Both the position numbers and the translations under genes were made by a program. 37,671 nt of DNA from Lentisphaerales bacterium (GTDB taxonomy: Bacteria > Verrucomicrobiota > Lentisphaeria > Lentisphaerales > Lentisphaeraceae): assembly GCA_022446985.1 (NCBI GenBank), contig JAKVBD010000047.1:1-37671 (forward strand), written 5' to 3'. The notes under the pieces were generated by a model. It made no database searches, was not told where the DNA came from, and saw only the letters and a list, made by a program, of their open reading frames with translations. Positions 32,777-37,671 of the stretch are shown here, in pieces (the first letter of the stretch is position 1; each line of letters begins with the position of its first letter).

Positions 32777-33193
32777 TCATTTTCCTTTAATTTCATTAAT
32801 CAGTTCGCCTGTACTTATGCCTTTAGTATAGGGCAAAAGCACTAGTTCTATATTATGTTTTTCCATAAAAGACCTGTCGACTCTGATTTGTTCCAGGTAA
32901 GACTCTCTTTTCCAATCATCACCATGAACAATTTTATCAATTTTATAATCAATTAGTACCTGTTTATTATCAAAACCCTGAATTATAAAAGCTTCGTCAA
33001 CATAACGACAGCTTTTAATGATTTCTAACCTGTCTTGCTCAGTCATATAGGGGCGCCGTTTGTACTGACTTACCATTTTATCACCGTTAACAGCTACTAT
33101 AAGTTTTTCACCGAGAGCTTTAGATCTTTTTAATAGTTCAACATGACCACGATGGAACAGATCAAAAACTCCAATCACATAAACATTAGACAT
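32777..33193 (-). CDS. Glycerol-3-phosphate cytidylyltransferase-like (TagD family), 138 aa
   Basis: Nucleotidyltransferase of the small TagD type (129-140 residues), which joins CTP to a polyol phosphate to give CDP-glycerol. Seen: GVFDLFHRGHVELL with HRGH (H14, H17) for CTP binding, VAVNGD, RPYMTEQDRLEII, DEAFIIQGFDNKQVLI, and the TKGISTGELI tail in place of TagD's RTEGISTT. It starts within the end of the APS-kinase gene (overlap of eight bases). The ISTG variant and low similarity leave the exact alcohol phosphate open; glycerol phosphate is best supported by the adjacent G1PDH-like gene. FAD or ethanolamine phosphate chemistry is less likely. Confidence 0.85.
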   Translation of the reverse strand: MSNVYVIGVFDLFHRGHVELLKRSKALGEKLIVAVNGDKMVSQYKRRPYMTEQDRLEIIKSCRYVDEAFIIQGFDNKQVLIDYKIDKIVHGDDWKRESYLEQIRVDRSFMEKHNIELVLLPYTKGISTGELINEIKGK

Positions 33194-33749
33194 GTGGTAT
33201 AAAGACTTCTTCTTTAATAAGTTGATTTAGTATGAGTTGAGCGGCTTCAGATGGCGAGCTCTTTTCAGTAATTGAAACATCAGGTGAAGTTGGAATGTCA
33301 AAGTGCAGGTCAAGACCAATCATATTTGGTGACTTGACTTGTGCCGCTCTAGCATAATGCCCTTTAGGGTCACGCTGCTGACATGTTTTCAATTCTGTCT
33401 CAAGATAAATCAGGAAACAATGTCCACTTTCATCAGCAGTCTCGATCATATTTCGCAATGTTTGACTATGATTGATCATTGCCACAACAGGAATGACTCT
33501 AGGCGTATTTAAAAGCAAGCCGACTAATTTAAGGTATTTCTTAACTCGTTCAATTCTGCCTTCTTCAGAACGGTCGATGGTGTTTGTTGAAAAGATTTCA
33601 ACCAACTCATCGCCATCTAAGAGAATCACTCCAGAGTCTGTTGTAGACTCAATGAGTTTCTTGAGTTCCAAGCTTACAGTAGTTTTACCCGCACCAGAAA
33701 GTCCAGTAAACCAAATTGAAGTTTTTTTATTCCATTTGTAAGAATTCAT
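33186..33749 (-). CDS. Adenylylsulfate (APS) kinase-like protein, CysC family, 187 aa
   Basis: P-loop kinase of the CysC type with GLSGAGKTT (16-24), LLDGDEL (about 42), the RDPKGHYARA block (about 130) that marks APS kinases, and MIGLDLHFDIPTSPDV in place of FTGIDSPYE-P. CysC makes PAPS from APS, the donor for the three sulfotransferases in this operon, which is the simplest reading. CysC-like kinases also act on CDP-phosphoramidate in Campylobacter capsule loci, where they also sit beside a cytidylyltransferase, so this cannot be ruled out. No ATP sulfurylase lies nearby. Start codon is 10 bases after the preceding gene. Confidence 0.85.
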   Translation of the reverse strand: MNSYKWNKKTSIWFTGLSGAGKTTVSLELKKLIESTTDSGVILLDGDELVEIFSTNTIDRSEEGRIERVKKYLKLVGLLLNTPRVIPVVAMINHSQTLRNMIETADESGHCFLIYLETELKTCQQRDPKGHYARAAQVKSPNMIGLDLHFDIPTSPDVSITEKSSPSEAAQLILNQLIKEEVFIPHV

Positions 33750-33759
33750 GTTGAATAAA

Positions 33760-35733
33760 CTAAGAGTTAAATCTCCAAAGGCACGCTACAATTACGCTGC
33801 TTTGACCATTTTTTACAAAGTTTATTTTCAGGTCGTCAGTCATCTCACTTATATCTTTTAGAATTTCATCTGATATATTACTTTTTTGGACATTTGCGAT
33901 TAAAACTCCACTGGGTTCAAGTAATTGATCAATCTGACTCAGCCAGCCCAGGAAAGTGACCAGGCTTTGATGATTAAAGACAATCAGCTCAAACCTTTTT
34001 CTCAGAAGATGTTTTTGTGCTTTTTTGAAGGAAATATTCGAAGAATTTATTTTGGTTGTGTCAATTTGTTCTAGCTCAGCTACACTTTGTTTACCATCTC
34101 CAAGTAAGAGGACAGTTTCCGGATTTAAAGTATCTAATGAGTATTTAATAATTTCTTCGAATTTAGGTGAGGAGTAATTCAGGATATAAGAAGGTAGTTG
34201 AACCCCAAATTTTTGATATATAGGGATAATTTCTTTAGATTTTGGCAACCAACCCTCGGCTTTTTCTTTGAGTTGAAATTCAAAGTAGTCTGAACTGAGC
34301 ACCAAAGCTTTAAAATCTATATTGGTATGAAGTCCTGATTTAACGACCGGAATTTTTTCAATCTCTTCTACTAGTGGGTTATCATCTAAAATACAAGATA
34401 CTAAGTCATTAATGATATCTAAGGAAAGAATGGAACGAGTGTGATTCCCTGCGCCATAAAGGGCAATTTTAGAAATATTACTTTCTGCTAAATAGCGTTG
34501 TAGAATTTGAATAAGAGCTTTTTGAATTCTTGCACTGCTGTGAATTCTTTGAACTTCTTGAGATTCTTTAAATATTTTTTCTCGAAGAAGATAATGATCA
34601 AACAGATTATCCCCATAAAAGTGCTTGAGGGCTTTTGTTTCCGTCATCGATAAATTATCTCTGAAGATTTGAATTTCTTTCTTGTATTCTGGATTATCAA
34701 TCAGGTTATCTTTTTCGTCTAAATCAGTGCGAAAATAAAGCTCTTCCGCTTCAGGTATTTCACTTAGTTCGTATTTATAATAAGGTTGTTGAGCCCAATC
34801 AGTTTCGTAGCGGAAGCAGTACCTAAATTTAGAATTTACTAAAGTGACAACCTTGTTTTTTCTTTGGGCAATATATCTATTATCCAATCTTAGAATTCTT
34901 TCAGGAGTTGGAAGGTTGCTCTCAAGACTATCCTTCAGTGAAAGACCTTCAGCCTTAGGTAATGCTTCTTCAAGATCGAAACCCATTAGGTCTAAAGCAG
35001 TCGGTGCTAAATCTAAGGCGGAGGTGAACTGTGAATACTCAGCTGCTTTACAGCCCGGAAAAGAAATGTGGCAGGCGACGCGAATGTTATTTTCTTCCTG
35101 ATGCAAATCGTGAAAAAGTGCTGGCTCCTTCTTAAAAAACTTTATTGGCCAACCATGGTCTCCGACAAGCACCATAACGGTATTTGATTTATCTAGACCA
35201 ATAGTTGCTAATTCATTGAGTAGTTCAGGTAAGATATCGGCATCTATTAAATGAAAGAAAAAAGCTTTAGGTTTATCAGATAGAGACTCTTTGATATTTC
35301 TCAACCTTTGAGGTATACACCAAGCTTCCCAGAAATTATAGCCTTCTTTTTTACCCATATAAGAAGTAACACCAGCATGTGTATCTTTGAACATTGGAAG
35401 GCATTTAGGACAGTCATAGACAGCATTTATGCCGATAACTTCATAATTTTTCTCTTCCAAAAAATTGGTAATAGTTTGAAATCCACTGGCCTGCCAATCG
35501 TCCGGAACTTGAAATCTCTTTGGTATATGATCCTTGGCGAGCATAACTGGAGATACTCCAGTCAAAAGGCCCATTGTTGTCATGACTGTTGATGGAGCTG
35601 CACAAACCGTTTGTGTGAGATTTATCGTTGAAAAATCTGATTGACGTAAAGCTTCATTCAAAACGGCATTTTTTTCTTGATTTAAGGCTCCATACGCCTC
35701 GAGTTGGACCCATATTAAGTTCAATTTTGGCAT
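33760..35733 (-). CDS. Alkaline-phosphatase/sulfatase-superfamily fusion protein, 657 aa
   Basis: Residues ~1-330 match an alkaline-phosphatase-superfamily fold: LNLIWVQLEAYG, PSTVMTTMGLLTG, VMVLVGDHGWPI (D192, H193) and TSALDLAPTALDLMGFD. The usual formylglycine motif CxPSR is absent. In APSTVMTTMGLLTG, Thr49 stands seven residues before LLTG, the spacing of the Thr nucleophile in phosphodiesterase members, while Cys44 is too far away. The first metal Asp is replaced by Glu12. Residues ~405-530 are a Rossmann-like module with YGAGNHT (426-432), also found in the glycosyltransferase at 36394. The rest (~530-657) resembles a degenerate methyltransferase domain. No signal peptide. It may transfer or remove a phospho- or sulfo-group in the cytoplasm (inference). 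Confidence 0.7.
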   Translation of the reverse strand: MPKLNLIWVQLEAYGALNQEKNAVLNEALRQSDFSTINLTQTVCAAPSTVMTTMGLLTGVSPVMLAKDHIPKRFQVPDDWQASGFQTITNFLEEKNYEVIGINAVYDCPKCLPMFKDTHAGVTSYMGKKEGYNFWEAWCIPQRLRNIKESLSDKPKAFFFHLIDADILPELLNELATIGLDKSNTVMVLVGDHGWPIKFFKKEPALFHDLHQEENNIRVACHISFPGCKAAEYSQFTSALDLAPTALDLMGFDLEEALPKAEGLSLKDSLESNLPTPERILRLDNRYIAQRKNKVVTLVNSKFRYCFRYETDWAQQPYYKYELSEIPEAEELYFRTDLDEKDNLIDNPEYKKEIQIFRDNLSMTETKALKHFYGDNLFDHYLLREKIFKESQEVQRIHSSARIQKALIQILQRYLAESNISKIALYGAGNHTRSILSLDIINDLVSCILDDNPLVEEIEKIPVVKSGLHTNIDFKALVLSSDYFEFQLKEKAEGWLPKSKEIIPIYQKFGVQLPSYILNYSSPKFEEIIKYSLDTLNPETVLLLGDGKQSVAELEQIDTTKINSSNISFKKAQKHLLRKRFELIVFNHQSLVTFLGWLSQIDQLLEPSGVLIANVQKSNISDEILKDISEMTDDLKINFVKNGQSSVIVACLWRFNS

Positions 35734-35746
35734 GAATGACTTTAGC

Positions 35747-36394
35747 TTAAATGCCTTGCCTTAGTTTATTGAATTTTTGCAAGCAGTAATTATAAACTTT
35801 ATAATCAAGTTTATTTTCATCTTTAAACTTCTCTATAATTTTATCTGTAATGGGAATTTGGTTTTTGTTTCTTATACTCTTGTTTTTCCAGGGTAATTGA
35901 ATTTTAGGCTTTTCTAAAAGAGTCGCAAGAAGGTTTATACTGACTTCTGGGTATTCTAAAATACCGATGAAATAGTATTGGTTGAGAACTTGTTTGTAGT
36001 TCTCATCATTAAGAGGAAATATACTGGAGATATAATTTCTTCTGGAAAATAAATGCTCTTCCAGATTTGCGATACCCACATTATGCATTCTTTCATAATG
36101 GAATAATGACAGTTTTACTCCCAGAGGATCTCTTATAAATGAAAAGATCCTACAGTTGTCATTAGTAAAAGCTTCAGGGTACCTTTGCTTTAGGTGAAAT
36201 CCCTCAAGTTCAAAATGGCCTGTAATGCAGTGACTTGGACTTAAGGCTTCTAAATCAATTTTATCTGGATAATTTAGAGTGTGTCCCTTCCTATAATCTC
36301 TTACTGGATTAAACCATTTGGCAAGCACATTGTTAACACTTGTTCCTCCACATTTAGGAATGTGATGGAAAATATTAATTATTGATTCTTTCAT
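35747..36394 (-). CDS. Sulfotransferase family 2 (PF03567-like), 215 aa
   Basis: PAPS-dependent carbohydrate sulfotransferase: HHIPKCGGTSV (10-20) as the 5' loop, the TGHFELEG segment around residue 58, and FIRDPLGVKLSLFHYE (R88, S96) as the 3'-phosphate site. The frame can begin at TTG 36409, but ATG 36394 overlaps the stop of the preceding gene in TGATG and has GGGAAA at a fitting distance, so it is chosen. Cytoplasmic, no signal peptide. It is paralogous to the protein at 31074 (same motifs, otherwise divergent). Acceptor unknown. Confidence 0.85.
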   Translation of the reverse strand: MKESIINIFHHIPKCGGTSVNNVLAKWFNPVRDYRKGHTLNYPDKIDLEALSPSHCITGHFELEGFHLKQRYPEAFTNDNCRIFSFIRDPLGVKLSLFHYERMHNVGIANLEEHLFSRRNYISSIFPLNDENYKQVLNQYYFIGILEYPEVSINLLATLLEKPKIQLPWKNKSIRNKNQIPITDKIIEKFKDENKLDYKVYNYCLQKFNKLRQGI

Positions 36395-37671
36395 CAGATT
36401 GTTTCCCAAACCTCTTTAATTGGAGTTAGGATGTCACTGTACATTGACGAGATATTGTTAAGTTTATGCTTTTTTGCTTCTAGATTCATATCATGTTCAT
36501 GGGTATCAGAAGAAATGAGTAAAATTTGCCATTCAGGTAAGTTTTTACTGTCAGGATGATAAATAGGGATATTGTTCAAGAATTTATTATTTTGATAATT
36601 ATCGATAATAGCTGTGATTTCAAAATCATCCATTATTTTCGATTCGAGAATTTTTTTTGTATGATAACCAGCGCCATAAAAGGCTATTTTAGATACTCCC
36701 ATTTTTTGTAATTTTTTTGCAGTTCTAATAGCACATAAATGATACTTGTCAGGATTTTGAGATGGCTCAATATCTTCATTTAGAACAATTGTTTTCTTTT
36801 GATAAAGAGGTGTGCCAATTTCATCTTTGTAGTATTTTATGAGTGCGGAAGAGTTTCTTTTCAAGTTAAAAATCTTTTTATAGACCAATAAAGAGTTTTT
36901 AGAAAGCTCAGCCCGTAGTTTCTCAGATGAAGCTAGATCTAATATTTTTTTACTCCATTCTTTATAATCATTTGTTTCTGTTAAGAGAGCATGTTTATAG
37001 TTCTCTAAACTTTCTCCAAATCCAATCTTGTGTGTTAGGATTGGTTTTCCAAATTTAAAAAATAATCCCAGGCGACTTGGAAGCCTCTTTTCATTAAAGC
37101 TGCTATTTAATCCTGGGCAGCAAAGAATATCGGCTGCTTGTTGGAGTTCAAATGCCTGTTTTTCAGGAAGCAGACCTAAAAGGAATGCCTCATCTTTCAG
37201 TTCATATTTTTGAATAAGGTTAAAGCTTAAGTCTGAATTCCAGTCTCTGCCGAATATGAGAAGTTTCAGACGTCTGTAAGATTTATTCGCTAGGCTGAAT
37301 GCCTTTAAAAATGTTTCAAATTCATTATCAAAATGTCTAATGGAGCCACTGTATGCCAATAGTAAGCACTCTTTATCTAATTTAAGAGAATTCAAAATCT
37401 TACTTTTTAGAAGGAGTCTCTCTTCTGGTGAAAGAGAAATTACATCTGGAATACCAGGAGGAAGAATTAAACATGACTTCTTAAGTGATTGAATAGTATT
37501 CGCCAAAGGTTCCCAAATTGTGCTGAAGCCATGACATTTATTTATGGCGAGGTAATAGAGTTGAGGTGACAGGGTCTGCTGTTCTGCGAGCATAAAGGCT
37601 TCCCTGTTTGATGGTTTATATTCATCAATATTCTGATTGATTAACTCATATTCTAAAGCTAAAAATTCAGG
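36394..37671 (-). CDS. GT4-type glycosyltransferase with C-terminal Rossmann module (5' end outside the window)
   Basis: The frame is open past the first internal Met (37593) to the edge of the window, so the start lies outside. The GT-B C-terminal half has LLLAYSGSIRHFDNE, RRLKLLIFGRDWN, DEAFLLGLLPEKQAFELQQAADILCCPGLN and a donor-side ELQ…LGLFFKFGKPILTHKIG, typical of GT4 enzymes. The last ~115 residues carry SKIAFYGAGYHTKKIL (YGAGYHT at 306-312 counted from the Met at 37593), nearly the same as in the superfamily fusion protein at 33760. It probably adds a sugar to a surface glycan. First visible gene of the operon; the donor is unknown. Confidence 0.8.
   Translation of the reverse strand, partial: PEFLALEYELINQNIDEYKPSNREAFMLAEQQTLSPQLYYLAINKCHGFSTIWEPLANTIQSLKKSCLILPPGIPDVISLSPEERLLLKSKILNSLKLDKECLLLAYSGSIRHFDNEFETFLKAFSLANKSYRRLKLLIFGRDWNSDLSFNLIQKYELKDEAFLLGLLPEKQAFELQQAADILCCPGLNSSFNEKRLPSRLGLFFKFGKPILTHKIGFGESLENYKHALLTETNDYKEWSKKILDLASSEKLRAELSKNSLLVYKKIFNLKRNSSALIKYYKDEIGTPLYQKKTIVLNEDIEPSQNPDKYHLCAIRTAKKLQKMGVSKIAFYGAGYHTKKILESKIMDDFEITAIIDNYQNNKFLNNIPIYHPDSKNLPEWQILLISSDTHEHDMNLEAKKHKLNNISSMYSDILTPIKEVWETI

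Noticed and set aside
1..37671. CRISPR arrays, tRNA or rRNA genes, transposases or integrases
   Set aside because: No regularly spaced direct repeats other than the protease repeats, no cloverleaf-like or rRNA sequence, and no transposase or recombinase protein in any frame were seen.

Overview
The window looks like a chromosomal segment of a marine-type PVC bacterium, most likely Lentisphaerota or a close relative (inference). The best taxonomic clue is the ~1020-residue secreted protein at 6186-9251, which joins a sugar-dehydrogenase-like propeller, HEAT-type repeats and a C-terminal CxxCH haem domain. That architecture is typical of Planctomycetes, Verrucomicrobia and Lentisphaerae. A DUF1573 protein, a DUF1080-like lectin-fold protein and sulfate-ester genes agree with this. 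No rRNA, tRNA, CRISPR array or insertion sequence was seen.

Layout. 1-2801: the end of an unknown gene, a small unknown gene, a CgeB-like glycosyltransferase, a terminator with a possible small RNA, and a secreted lectin-fold protein. 3068-5886: a di-haem cytochrome c peroxidase behind two PerR-box-like palindromes, a rhodanese/ArsR pair resembling E. coli ygaP/ygaV, and an unknown membrane protein. 6186-9251: the PVC haem protein. 9520-13281: a tightly packed operon proB-proA-tlyA-Smr protein (proline synthesis, rRNA methylation, a zinc-knuckle Smr protein), followed by a frameshifted lipoprotein gene. 14004-20815: a MATE exporter, a hybrid histidine kinase, a small Cys-rich protein, hisB, an acidic protein and a CaCA-type cation antiporter. 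20817-23317: a PqiC-like lipoprotein, MlaE permease and MCE protein operon for lipid trafficking, with no ATPase gene beside it.

23544-37671 looks by eye more AT-rich and accessory: a radical SAM/SPASM protein, a GDP-fucose pair (gmd-fcl) plus DUF1573 protein, a secreted metzincin-like protease with five exact 51-residue repeats, and then an eight-gene leftward operon. The operon encodes a glycosyltransferase, a family-2 sulfotransferase, an alkaline-phosphatase-superfamily fusion protein, an APS-kinase-like protein, a TagD-like cytidylyltransferase, a glycerol-1-phosphate-dehydrogenase-like protein and two more sulfotransferases. Together these could make PAPS and a CDP-activated polyol phosphate, and place sulfate and perhaps a phospho-polyol on a surface glycan. 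This operon is the best candidate for an undescribed system here.

Two genes are visibly broken in this sequence. gmd is full length but has one in-frame TAG exactly at the codon for the catalytic glutamate. The lipoprotein gene at 13382-13985 is restored by removing one A from a five-A run. Both could be real mutations, recoding, or sequencing errors.
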